Below are positions 1 to 10,550 of a stretch of 64,000 nucleotides of DNA, one piece after another; the stretch's first letter is position 1, and every line of letters starts with the position of its first letter. Made by a program: the position numbers and the translations under genes. Source of the DNA: Xestospongia muta (Eukaryota > Porifera > Demospongiae > Haplosclerida > Petrosiidae); contig OY848922.1 in the NCBI GenBank assembly GCA_963693285.1, positions 3,274,923-3,338,922 on the forward strand. Reading direction: 5' to 3'. Below the pieces are notes generated by a model. That model was not told the DNA's origin and searched no databases. It worked only from the letters and a program-made list of their open reading frames with translations.

Positions 1-1
1 G

Positions 2-456
2 CTTAGTACATGGGAATTATTCCAAAAATTATTTCTGTATGTCAAGCCTCACTTGAAGCTCTACTCTTCTCTAACTCCATTTAACAACTTCTTGTCACCT
101 TGATGAGATTGTGTCTTAATCTTTCTGGCCAAGACCTTGGATACCGGCTTCAGGTACATAGTTCAACAATTTGCTAAACTTTTATTTACGTCATTGAAGT
201 ATTGTATGTTAGGCTGAAGCCACGCTTAGAAATTCCAGCCTTCACTAGAGGAAAGAAACAACTTGATGGAGCCACTGTAGAGCAAACAAGAAATATTCCC
301 AATGTTCGAATCCATGTTGAGTGTGGTATTGGAAATATTAGAAAGAAATAGTCACTACTTAGTGCTACTCAACCAATAGAGTTCATATCCTCTTCAGATG
401 AAAATATAATAAAAAAAGCACTAAAATGCTTAACCTCACTGCAGTGCCCAGTTTAA
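2..456 (+). pseudogene. PIF/Harbinger transposase relic, internally deleted (HTH_Tnp_4 joined to DDE_Tnp_4 C-terminus)
   Basis: This is a dead fragment of a nuclease-type transposase of the PIF/Harbinger superfamily. One plus-strand frame (phase of position 103) reads LMRLCLNLSGQDLGYRLQV from 100, typical of the HTH_Tnp_4 domain. It continues through VLYVRLKP and then, with no DDE core between, reads [12 protein letters not shown] and [15 protein letters not shown], the C-terminal signature of DDE_Tnp_4. The glutamate of RIHVE is probably the third catalytic residue. Most of the catalytic domain, where the two aspartates should lie, is missing at about 220-232. The upstream part (LSTWELFQ... 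SSLTPF, 2-82) is in the phase of position 2, so a 1-bp frameshift lies near 82. In-frame stops occur at 175-177 (TAA) and 349-351 (TAG), and the similarity resumes after each, ending at TAA 454-456. The N-terminus lies outside the window. Family assignment is from remembered family motifs; no search was run. Confidence 0.82.
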
Positions 457-1228
457 ATCTATACTGCATAGTGCATGTAACATGTACATTTAAGATTGGA
501 CAAGGTGTGGTCAAATTATTGATGGGATCACATGATCCACATTGTAAACTGTTGTTTGATGACTCAGCATTTCTCTTCAATCAAAGGGAAAAAAGCTTTG
601 TCGTTTACTGGCTAGTTTGCACTCTGATTGACATGACTGTGAAGCTGTAACTGAGTAAGTAATAGGTGTCATTCAATTACCAAGCAAGATTAAGTGCTAG
701 ATTCGTGATGAATGTTTCTCTGAGCCTTTATATGACGCTTTAAAATGTTTCAATATTTCATATACAAAATTTATTGTAACTTGAAAATGAAGCGTTCTTT
801 AGAAACATCCTGTAGTGCAAATATAAATCGATATATTATCTATTAGTTGCAGTGTTTTCAGTGCTTTGAGATGTTTCCTGAATGCGTTACTTCACTCCAA
901 GTCCATGTACAATCCTGAAAAACTTTTCAGAACTTTTCTGACGATTGCTTTGACCAACAGCCTTCTGTCTTGCTGATCCATAGTCCTCTAAGATTCTCTA
1001 CAGCATACTACAAAATCTCCACATTAAGTTTTTTACTTTTCGAGAAACAGCACTTGACCTCTGCAGCCTGAAGATTCTTTTGCGAGTTTTAAGCTTTTGT
1101 TTTCTTTGACGATGTTCTTGATACTACTGTTGTAAAGTCCACATGTTTTTCTATTCGTTGCTAAATGTTGGTAGCTGCTAACGCTTCGCTTGCCAAGTTA
1201 TAACAGTTCAAAAAAAACAGCAGTGCAG
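457..1228. other. AT-rich unique sequence without a recognisable gene
   Basis: I see no intact gene here. Two short overlapping open frames, one on each strand between 383 and 650, cover the end of the transposase relic and sequence downstream; both are in frames other than the transposase frame and match nothing I recognise. This stretch may include the 3' part of the decayed Harbinger element, but I found no terminal inverted repeats to define its end. Confidence 0.5.
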
Positions 1229-1230
1229 AT

Positions 1231-1258
1231 ACACACACACACAAACACACACACACAC
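1231..1258. repeat. (AC)n microsatellite
   Basis: A dinucleotide AC run of about 28 bp with one interruption (an extra AA at 1243-1244). Such tracts are common in animal genomes. It is followed by an unusually GC-rich patch for this window (about 1259-1305, around CTCGCTTTGCGCCCACGCAC), for which I see no coding sense. Confidence 0.95.
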
Positions 1259-1965
1259 TGACAGACTCAGTACCCTCGCTTTGCGCCCACGCACAGTGAG
1301 ATTAACAACACTGGACAAAATTGTTTATGTTTGTTGCACCCTCATTAATATGTGTGATTCTGTGGTGCCTTTTGATTGATCATTAAAGCATTATTTTACC
1401 AAATCATTTAACATCACTAATGTAACTATACGTGTTACTATGCCTGAATCTTCTATACATGTACACCAAGATGGCCGACAAGAAGATTATGTAGTTAAAA
1501 ATTAGGTCATTGCAATGGGTCTATAAGATGTTCCAAGTTATGTAGTGATTCAAATATTTGTAAAATCAGACCAGTCCTCAGATAATTTCGTGGGTAATGG
1601 CCTAGTTCACCTATATATTGTGTTTATGTCTACTCTTGTTTTTCTTGCTAAAACATTGAAATTGTACACTGGAAAATTAAATACATTTCCAGTATGATGT
1701 CCTCAAGGAATGCAAAGTAAACACATAATAGAGTTATGTGTTTCTGTTTTGTAAATTTGTAAATTCTATTATGTTTCAAATGTTAAAATACACCACAATT
1801 AAAAAGATTAGAAACAAATGTTTTTTATGATAAGTAATTATTCATGTAACTTTCAAAATTTATTATCAAGCAATATCATAATTATTATTAAAAGAAAAAG
1901 TAAAATCAATTATTTATGGCTTCTAAGAAATTAATGAAGTGGCAACCAGTACTATTTCATCATAG
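1259..1965. other. AT-rich non-coding stretch next to the array
   Basis: No gene, RNA gene or transposon end is recognisable. The sequence becomes steadily more AT-rich towards the satellite. It contains a small palindrome around TACATGTA near 1457 and the inverted repeat annotated at 1719-1743. Confidence 0.5.
1719..1743. repeat. Inverted repeat, 10-bp perfect stem, 5-nt loop
   Basis: AAACACATAA (1719-1728) and TTATGTGTTT (1734-1743) are perfect reverse complements around TAGAG. It could be a small hairpin or a remnant of a transposon end. The short size and AT-richness mean chance cannot be excluded. Confidence 0.5.
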
Positions 1966-2132
1966 ATAGGGTCTTGTGAAGGTCTTGGTATTGTTGAGGA
2001 TGACTACTCTGTTCTTGTGGAGGTCATGGGTCAGTCAAAGAAAGGCAAAAGACTACAGATAACATCTTTGATCCTTTAAAACAGACTAATGAGTTATTGA
2101 AAACTATGGTCCAGAGACGTGATGAAGTCTAA
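1966..2132 (+). pseudogene. Coding-like relic abutting the satellite, unrecognised
   Basis: A 37-codon open stretch (1966-2076, stop TAA 2077-2079) includes GIVEDDYSVLVEVMGQSKKG. A second open stretch in another frame, 2067-2129 with stop TAA 2130-2132, reads FDPLKQTNELLKTMVQRRDE. Both look more like real protein than the surrounding DNA, because they are rich in charged residues and lack the low-complexity composition of random AT-rich frames. They overlap at 2067-2079, as a gene end with one frameshift or a splice junction would. The last stop codon lies inside the first satellite monomer. I do not recognise the protein family, and chance is a real alternative. Confidence 0.25.
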
Positions 2133-3816
2133 ACAGTTTATTTTAAAGTTTTAACCTATTTAGACTAATTTATCTGAAGATTTAAGACAAATAAAGTTAA
2201 TAAACTCTTCAGATCAATTTAATTAAGCAGTTTTGATAGTAATTTCTAATTTTTCTTAACTTTCAAGAAGGTCTAAACGGTTTATTTTAGAGTTTTAACC
2301 TATTTAGAGTAACTTATCTAAAGATTTAAGACAGATAAAGTTACTAAATTCTTTAGATCAGCTAAATTAAGCAGTTTTGATAATTAATTTCTAATCTTTC
2401 TTAACTTTCAAAAAGGTCTAAACAGATTATTTTAGAGTTTTAACCTATTTACACTAATTTATTCAAAGATTTAAGACAGATAAAGTTACTAAACTCTTTA
2501 CATGAGCTTAATTAAGCAGTTTTGATAGTTAAATTCTAAACTTTTTAAACTTTCAAACAGCTCTAAACAGTTTATTTTAAAGTTACTAGACTCTTCACAT
2601 CAATTTAGTTAAGCAGTTTTAATAGTAATTTCTAATTTTTATTAACTTTCAAAAAGGTGTAAACAGTTTATTTTAGAGTTTTAACCTATTTAGACTAATT
2701 TTTCCAAAGATTTAAAACAAATAAAGTTACTAAACTCTTCAGATCATTATAATTAAGTAGATTTGATATACAGTTAATTTCTAATGTTTCTTAACTTTTA
2801 AAAAGCTCTAAACAGTTAATTGTAGAGTTTTAAGCTGTTTAGACTAATTTGTCCAAAGACTTAAGACAAATAAAATTACCAAACTCTTCAGATCAGCTTA
2901 ATTAAGCAGGTTTTAAAGTTAATTTCTTATCTTTCTTAACTTTCAAAAAGCTCTAAACAGTTTATTTTAGAGTTTTAACCTATTTACACTAATTTATCTG
3001 AAGACTTAAGACAGACAATTTCCTAAACTCTTTACATCAGCTACTTAAGCAGTTCTGATAGTTAAATTCTGTATGTTTTTAACTTTCAAAAGGATCTATA
3101 GTTTATTTTAGAGTTTTAACTAATTTAGACTAACTTTTCCAAACATTTAAAACAAATAAAGTTACTAAACTCTTTAGATCATTATAATTAAGCAGATTTG
3201 ATAGTTAATTTCTAATCTTTTGCAACTTTAAAAAGCACTAAACAGTTTATTTTAGAGTTTTAAAATGTTTAGACTAATTTCTCCAAAGACTTAATACAAA
3301 TAAAGTTACCAAACTCTTTAGATCAGCTTAACTAAGCAGATTTAATAGTTAATTTCTAAACTTTTTTAACTTTCAAAAAGCTCTAAACAGTTATCTTAGA
3401 CTTTTAACCTATTTAGACTAATTTATCTGAAGATTTAAGACAAATAAAGTTAATAAACTCTTCAGATCAGATAATTTAACAAGTTTTCATAGTCAATTTC
3501 TAATCTTTTTAAAATTCAAAAAGCTCTAACCAAGTTATTTTAGAGTTTTAACCTATTTAGAGTAATTTATCAGAAGATTTATAAGAGAAAAACTTACTAA
3601 ATGCTTTAGTTCGGCTGAATTTTGCAGCTTTGATAACTAATTGCTAATATTACTTAACTTTAAAAAAGCTAAAAACAGTTTATTTAAGAGTTTTAAAAGA
3701 TTTAGACTATTTAAATTTATCCAAAGATTTTAAATAAGTTGGTAAACACTTTAGATCACCTTAATTAAGAAGATTTCAGTTAAAAACCTAAAAAAATTTA
3801 TTATAGACTTTTAACC
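2127..3816 (-). repeat. Satellite array, minus-strand arm (about 12.5 degenerate monomers)
   Basis: Monomer starts (TCTAAACAG-like landmark) fall near 2127, 2271, 2416, 2561, 2657, 2806, 2951, 3093, 3236, 3381, 3524, 3669 and 3788. Spacing is 142-149 bp apart from one 96-bp unit and a partial last unit. The reverse complement matches the main satellite over most of its length, including AGCTTTTTGAAAGTTAA and GTCTAAATAGGTTAAAA. It carries a different 15-bp block: CTTCAGATAAATTAG or CTTTGGATAAATTAG where the main array has ATACTAATAAAGTAG. Units differ from each other by many substitutions. This is the decayed left edge of the array and a distinct subfamily. Confidence 0.95.
2561..2656 (-). repeat. 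Truncated 96-bp monomer with internal deletion
   Basis: This unit lacks about 49 bp. The sequence jumps from TTTATTTTAAAGTT directly to ACTAGACTCTTC, leaving out the segment that in neighbouring units lies between two AAAGTT copies. Only one AAAGTT remains, so a deletion between 6-bp direct repeats is the simplest explanation. Confidence 0.8.
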
Positions 3817-3831
3817 TACATTCAATAATAA
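3817..3831. other. Orientation switch of the satellite (inversion junction)
   Basis: Minus-strand satellite ends with TTTTAACCTAC before this spot, and plus-strand satellite begins with GCTGTTTAAAGCTTTTTGAA after it. Segments on either side pair: GATCACCTTAATTAAG near 3756 is mirrored by AAATAAGGTGATCTAAAG near 3890, placing the symmetry centre near 3827. The intervening bases (around ATTCAATAATA) belong to neither arm cleanly. The two arms are therefore head to head around an imperfect palindrome. Confidence 0.85.
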
Positions 3832-4040
3832 GCTGTTTAAAGCTTTTTGAAAGTTAAAAAAGATTAGAAATTAACTATGAAAACTGGTTAAATAAGGTGA
3901 TCTAAAGAGTTTAGTAAGTTTATCTCTCTTAAATATACTAGTAAAGTAGTATAAATAGGTTAAAAATCTAAAATAAAGAATTGAGAGCGTTTTCAAAGTT
4001 AAAAAAGATTAGAAATTAATTGTGAAAACTGGTTAAATAA

Positions 4041-4110
4041 GCTGATTTAAATCTAAAATAAAGTAGTCTAAATAAAGTACACTATATATGCAAATAAAGT
4101 ACCATAAGAG
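4041..4110 (+). repeat. Chimeric monomer module, copy 1
   Basis: After AGCTGATTT the normal monomer is interrupted by about 60 bp reading AAATCTAAAATAAAGTAGTC, then AAATAAAGTACACTATATAT and GCAAATAAAGTACCATAA, before AGAGTTTAGTAAG resumes. Part of it is rearranged satellite (TAAAATAAAGTAGTCTAAAT), but the GTACACTATATATGC part is not found in standard monomers. The same module recurs 3524 bp downstream. Confidence 0.85.
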
Positions 4111-4176
4111 TTTAGTAAGTTTATCTATATTAAATATACTAATAAAGTAGTCTAAATAAGTTAAAACTCTAAAATG

Positions 4177-5907
4177 AACTGTTTAGACCTTTTTGAGAAT
4201 TAAAAAAGAATAAAAATTAATTGTGAAAACTGGTTAAATAAGCTGATCTAAAGAGTTTAGTAAGTTTATCTCTCTTAAATATACTATTAAAGTAGTCTAA
4301 ATATGTTAAAACTCTAAAATAAATTATTTAGAGCTTTTTGAAAGTTAAAAAAGATTAGAAATTAATTGTCAAATTGCTTAAATAAGCTGATCTAAAGAGT
4401 TTAGTAATTTTATCTTTCTTAAATATACTAATAAAGTAGTCTAAATAGGTTAAAAATCTAAAAAACTATTTAGAGCTTATTAAATGTTAAAAATGATTAG
4501 AAATTAATTGTGAAAACTGATTAAATAAGCTGATCCATAGAGTTTAGTAAATTTATCTGTCTTAAATATACTAATAAAGTAGTCTAAATAGGTTAAAAGT
4601 CTAAAATAAACTGTTTAGAGCTTTTTAAAAGTTTAAAAAGATTAGAAATTAATTGTGAAAACTGGCTAAATAAGCTGATCTAAAGAGTTTAGTAAGTTTA
4701 TCTGTCTTAAATATACTAATAAAGTAGTCTAAATAGGTTAAAAGTCTAAAATACTCTGTTTAGAGCTTTTTGAAAGTTAAAAAAGATTAGAAATTAATTG
4801 TGAAAACTGGTTAAATAAGCTGATCTAAAGAGTTTAGTAAGTTTATCTCTCTTAAATATACTATTAAAGTAGTCTAAATATGTTAAAACTCTAAAATAAA
4901 TTATTTAGAGCTTTATGAAAGTTAAAAAAGATTAGAAATTAATTGTCAAACTGCTTAAATAAGCTGATCTAAAGAGGTTAGTAATTTTATCTTTCTTAAA
5001 TATACTAATAAAGTAGTCTAAATAGGTTAAAACTCTAAAAAACTATTTAGAGCTTATTGAAAGTTAAAAATGATTAGAAATTAATTGTGAAAACTGATTA
5101 AATAAGCTGATCCATAGAGTTTAGTAAATTTATCTGTCTTAAATATACTAATAAAGTAGTCTAAATAGGTTAAAAGTCTAAAATAAACTGTTTAGAGCTT
5201 TTTAAAAGTTTAAAAAGATTAGAAATTAATTGTGAAAACTGGCTAAATAAGCTGATCTAAAGAGTTTAGTAAGTTCATCTGTCTTAAATATACTAATAAA
5301 GTAGTCTAAATAGGTTAAAACTCTAAAATACTCTGTTTAGAGCTTTTTGAAAGTTAAAAAAGATTAGAAATTAATTGTGAAAACTGGTTAAATAAGCTGA
5401 TCTAAAGAGTTTAGTAAGTTTATCTCTCTTAAATATACTATTAAAGTAGTCTAAATATGTTAAAACTCTAAAATAAATTATTTAGAGCTTTATGAAAGTT
5501 AAAAAAGATTAGAAATTAATTGTCAAACTGCTTAAATAAGCTGATCTAAAGAGGTTAGTAATTTTATCTTTCTTAAATATACTAATAAAGTAGTCTAAAT
5601 AGGTTAAAACTCTAAAAAACTATTTAGAGCTTATTGAAAGTTAAAAATGATTAGAAATTAATTGTGAAAACTGATTAAATAAGCTGATCCATAGAGTTTA
5701 GTAAATTTATCTGTCTTAAATATACTAATTAAGTAGTCTAAATAGGTTAAAAGTCTAAAATAAACTGTTTAGAGCTTTTTAAAAGTTTAAAAACATTAGA
5801 AATTAATTGTGAAAACTGGCTAAATAAGCTGATCTAAAGAGTTTAGTAAGTTCATCTGTCTTAAATATACTAATAAAGTAGTCTAAATAGGTTAAAACTC
5901 TAAAATA
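4177..5907 (+). repeat. 4-mer HOR, 577 bp, three tandem copies
   Basis: The rare variant TGATCCATAG occurs at 4531, 5108 and 5685, exactly 577 bp apart. CTCTGTTTAGAG occurs at 4754, 5331 and 5908, also 577 bp apart. The variant with AATTGTCAAA(C/T)TGCTTAAA likewise recurs in each copy. Copies 2 and 3 are closer to each other than to copy 1. Phase is arbitrary. Confidence 0.92.
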
Positions 5908-6340
5908 CTCTGTTTAGAGCTTTTTGAAAGTTAAAAAAGATTAGAAATTAATTGTGAAAACTGGCTAAAAAAGCTGATCTATAGAGTTTAGTAAGTTTAT
6001 CTGTCTTAAATATACTAATAAAGTAGAGTAAATAGATTAAAAATCTAAAATAAAATATTTAGAGCTTTTTGAAAGTTAAAAACATTAGAAATTAATTATA
6101 AAAACTGGTTAAGTCAGATAATGTAATAAGTTTAGTCAATTTATCTATCTTAAATATACTAATAAAGTAGTCTAAATAGGTTAAAACTCTATAATAAATT
6201 GTTTATAGCTTTTTGAAAGTTAAAAATAATTAGAAATTAATTGTGAAAACTGGCTAAATAAGCTGATCTAAAGAGTATAGTAAGCTTATCTGTCTTAAAT
6301 ATACTAATAAAGTAGTCTAAATAGGTTAAAACTCAAAAAT

Positions 6341-6630
6341 AAACTGTTTACAGCTTTTTCAAAGTTTAAAAAGATTAGAAATCAACTATGAAAACTTGTT
6401 AAATAAGCTGATCTAAAGAGTTTAGTACGTTTATCTGTCTTAAATATACTAATAATATAGTCTAAATAGGTTAAAACTCTAAAATAAACTGTTTACAGCT
6501 TTTTCAAAGTTTAAAAAGATTAGAAATCAACTATGAAAACTTGTTAAATAAGCTGATCTAAAGAGTTTAGTACGTTTATCTGTCTTAAATATACTAATAA
6601 TATAGTCTAAATAGGTTAAACTCTAAAATA
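6341..6630 (+). repeat. Single-monomer tandem duplication
   Basis: Two adjacent units share the rare combination AAACTGTTTACAGC, AGAAATCAACTATG and GTTTAGTACGTTTATC, at 6341 and 6486 (145 bp apart). The pair stands out in an otherwise divergent part of the array. Confidence 0.85.
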
Positions 6631-7564
6631 AAGTGTTTAGAGCTTTTTGAAGTTTAAAAAAGATTATAAATAATTTGTGAAAACTGGTTAAACAAGCTGA
6701 TATAAAGAGTTTAGTAAGTTTATCTGTTTTTAATATACTAATAAAGTAGTCTAAATAGGTTAAAACTATAAAATAAACTGTTAGGAGCTTTTCAAAAGTT
6801 AAAAAAGATTATAAATAAATTGTCAAAAGTGGTTAAATAAGTTGATCTAAAGAGTTTTGCGAGTTTATCTGTCTTAAATATACTAATAAAGTAGTCTGAA
6901 GATATTAAAACTCTAAAATAAACTGTTTAGAGCTTTTTGAAGATTAAAAAACATTAGAAATTGACTATGAAATCCGGTTAAATAAGGTGATCTTAAGAGT
7001 TTTTCAAATTTTTCTTCTTAAATATACTAATAAAGTAGTGTAAAGAGGTTAAAACTCTAAAATAAACTGTTTAGAGCTTTTTGAAAGTTAAATATGATTA
7101 GAAATTAACTATGAAAACTGGTTAAATAAGCTGATCTAAAGAGTTTAGTAAGTTTATCTGTCTTAAATATACTAATAAAGTAGTCTAAATAGGTTAAAAC
7201 TCTAAAATAAACTGTTTAGAGCTTTTTGAAAGTTAAAAAAGATTAGAAATTAACTATGAAAACTAATTGCAAAAGCTGATCTAAAGAGTTTAGTAAGTTT
7301 ATCTGTATTAAATACAAGAATAAAGTAGTCTAAATAGGTTAAAACTCTAAAATAAACTGTTTAGAGCTTTTTGAAAGTTAAAAAAGATTAGAAATTAACT
7401 ATGAAAACTTGTAAATAAGCTGATCTAAAGAGTTTAGTAAGTTTATCTGTCTTAAATATACTAGTAAAGTAGTATAAATAGGTTAAAAATCTAAAATAAT
7501 GAATTGAGAGCTTTTTTGAAAGTTAAAAAAGATTTGAAATTAATTGTGAAAACTCGTTAAATAA

Positions 7565-7635
7565 GCTGATTTAAATCTAAAATAAAGTAGTCTAAATAAA
7601 GTACATTATATATGCAAATAAAGTACCATAAAAAG
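7565..7635 (+). repeat. Chimeric monomer module, copy 2
   Basis: Nearly identical to the module at 4041-4110 (one visible change, GTACACTATA to GTACATTATA). The preceding GAATTGAGAGC variant monomer is also shared (near 3978 and 7500), so at least 150 bp was duplicated as a block. The right junction differs: here AAAAAGTTAAAATTC follows instead of AGAGTTTAG, so one copy was rearranged afterwards. Confidence 0.85.
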
Positions 7636-8040
7636 TTAAAATTCTAAAATAAACTCTTTAGAGTTTTTTTAAAGTTAAAAAGGTTTAAAAATTAATTGTG
7701 AAAACTAGTTAGATAAGCTGATCTAAAACGTTTAGTAAGTTTATCTGTCTTCAATATACTAATAAAGTAGTCTAAATAGGTTAAAACTCTAAAATAAACT
7801 GTTTAGAGCTTTTTGAAAGTTAAAAAAGATTGGAAATTAATTGTGAAAACTGGTTAAATAAGCTGATCTAAAGACTTTAGTAAATTTATCTGTCTTAAAT
7901 ATATTAATAAGGTAGTCTAAATAAGTTAAAACTCTAAAATAAAGTGTTTAGAGCTTTTGAAAGTTAAAAAAGATTAGAAATTAATTGTGAAAACTGGATA
8001 AATAAGCTGATCTAAAGAGTTTAGTAAGTTTATCTGTCTT

Positions 8041-8906
8041 AAATATATAGATAAAATAGTCTAAATAGGTTAAAACTCTAGAATAAACTGTATAGAGCTT
8101 TTTAAAAGTTAAAAAAGATTAGAAATTAATTGTGAAAACTGGTTAAATAAGCTGATCTAAAGAGTTTGGTAAGTTTATCTGTCTTAAATATACTAATAAA
8201 GTAGTCTAAATAGATTAAAACTCTAAAATAAAGTTTTTAGAGCTTTTTGAAAGTCAAAAAAGATTAGATATTAATTGTGAAACTGGTTAAATAAGATGAT
8301 CTAAAGAATTTAGTAGTTTATCGGTCTTAAATATACTAATAAAGTAGTCTAAATAGGTTAAAACTCTAACATAAAGTGTTTAGAGCTTTTTAAAAGTTAA
8401 AAAAGATTAGAAATTAATTGTGAAAACTGGTTAAATAAGCTGATCTAAAGAGTATTGTAAGTTTATCTGTCTTAAATATATAGATAAAATAGTCTAAATA
8501 GGTTAAAACTCTAGAATAAACTGTATAGAGCTTTTTAAAAGTTAAAAAAGATTAGAAATTAATTGTGAAAACTGGTTAAATAAGCTGATCTAAAGAGTTT
8601 GGTAAGTTTATCTGTCTTAAATATACTAATAAAGTAGTCTAAATAGATTAAAACTCTAAAATAAAGTTTTTAGAGCTTTTTGAAAGTCAAAAAAGATTAG
8701 ATATTAATTGTGAAACTGGTTAAATAAGATGATCTAAAGAATTTAGTAGTTTATCGGTCTTAAATATACTAATAAAGTAGTCTAAATAGGTTAAAACTCT
8801 AACATAAAGTGTTTAGAGCTTTTTAAAAGTTAAAAAAGATTAGAAAATAATTGTGAAAACTGGTCAATTAAGGTGATCTAAAGAGTTTAGTAAGTTTATC
8901 TGTCTT
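8041..8906 (+). repeat. 3-mer HOR, 433 bp, two copies
   Basis: AAATATATAGATAAAATAG occurs at 8041 and 8474. It is followed in each copy by the same rare variants: CTAGAATAAACTGTATAG, AGTCAAAAAAGATTAGATA and TTTAGTAGTTTATCGGTC. A further related pair of these monomers lies near 9230-9480, apparently from an older duplication. Confidence 0.88.
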
Positions 8907-10550
8907 AAATATACTAATAAAGTAGTCTAAATAGGCTAAAACTCTAAAATAAAGTGTTTAGAGCTTTTTGAAAGTTAAAACAGATTAGAAATTAATTGTG
9001 AAAATTGTTTAAACAAGCTCATCTAAAGACTTTAGTAAGTTTATGTGTCTTAAATATACTAATAAAGTAGTCTAAATTGGTTAAAACTCTAAAATAAAGA
9101 GATTAGAGCTTTTTGAAAGTTAAAAAAGATTAGAAATTTACTGTGAAAACTGGTTAAATAAGCTGATCTAAAGAGTTTAGTAAGTTTATCTGTCTTAAAT
9201 ATACTAATAAAGTAGTCTAAATAGGTTAAAACTCTAGAATAAACTGTATAGAGCTCGTTAAATGTTAAAAAAGATAAGAAATTAATTGTGAAAACTGGTT
9301 AAATAAGCTGATCTAAAGAGTTTGGTAAGTTTATCTGTCTTAAATATACTAATAAAGTAGACTAAATAGATTAAAACTCTAAAATAAGGTGTTTACAGCT
9401 TTTTGAAATTTAAAAAAGATTAGATATTAATTGTGAAACTGGTTAAATAAGATGATCTAAAGAATTTAGTAGTTTATCGGTCTTAAATATACTAATAAAG
9501 TAGTCTAAATAGGTTAAAACTCTAAAATAAAGTGTTTAGAGCTTTTTAAAAGTTAAAAAGATTAGAAAATAATTGTGAAAACTGGTTATTTAAGGTGATC
9601 TAAAGAGTTTAGTAAGTTTATCTGTCTTCAATATACTAATAAAGTAGTCTAAATAGGTTAAAACTCTAAAATAAAGAGTTTAGAGCTTTTCGAAAGTTAA
9701 AAAAGATTAGAAATTAATTGTGAAAACTGGTTAAATAAGCTGATCTAAAGTCTTTAGTAAGTTTATGTGTCTTAAATATACTAATAAAGTAGTCTAAATA
9801 AGTTAAAACTCTAAAATAAAGATTTTAGAGGTTCTTGAAAGTTAAAAAAGATTAGAAATTGACTGTGAAAACTGGTTAAATAAGCTGATCTAAAGAGTTT
9901 AGTAAGTTTATCTGTCTTAAATATACTAATAAAGTAGTCTAAATAGGTTAAAACTCTAAAATAAAGTGTTTAGAGCTTTTTGAAAGTTAAGAAAGATTAG
10001 AAATTAATTGTGAAAACTGGTTAAATAAGCTGATCTAAAGAGTTTAGTAAGTTTATCTGTCTTAAATATACTAATAAAGTAGTCTAAACAGGTTAAAACT
10101 CTAAAATAAAGACTTTAGAGCTTTTTGAAAGTTAAAAAAGATTAGAAATTAACTGTGAAAACTGGTTAAATAAGGTGATCTAAAGAGTTTAGTAAGTTTA
10201 TCTGTCTTAAATATACTAATAAAGATGCCTAAATAGGTTAAAACTCTAAAATAAACAATTTTGAGCTTTTTGAAAGTTAAAAAATATTAGAAATTAACTG
10301 TGAAAACTGGTTAAATAAGCTGATCTAAAGAGTTTAGTAAGTTTATCTGTCTTAAATAAACTAATAAAGTAGTCTAAATAGGTTAAAACTCTAAAATAAA
10401 GAGTTTAGAGCTTTTTGAAAGTTAAAAAAGATTAGAAATTAAGTGTGAAAACTGGTTAAATAAGCTGATCTAAAGAGTTTAGTAAGTTTTTCTGTCTTAA
10501 ATATACTAATAAAGTAGTCAAAATAGGTTAAAACTCTAAAATAAAGAGTT

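Noticed and set aside
383..650. Two overlapping open frames, 65 aa on the minus strand (383-580) and 74 aa on the plus strand (426-650)
   Set aside because: They overlap each other on opposite strands, lie partly over the transposase relic in other frames, and resemble no protein I know. I treat them as chance open frames.
880..1200. A possible second Harbinger ORF (Myb/SANT-like) on the minus strand
   Set aside because: Translations show short open pieces broken by stops and no tryptophan-spaced Myb pattern, so I could not support it.
1440..1500. Dispersed-repeat-like sequence around TACATGTACACCAAGATGGC
   Set aside because: It resembles strings seen in many invertebrate interspersed repeats, but I see no ends, target duplications or second copy in the window.
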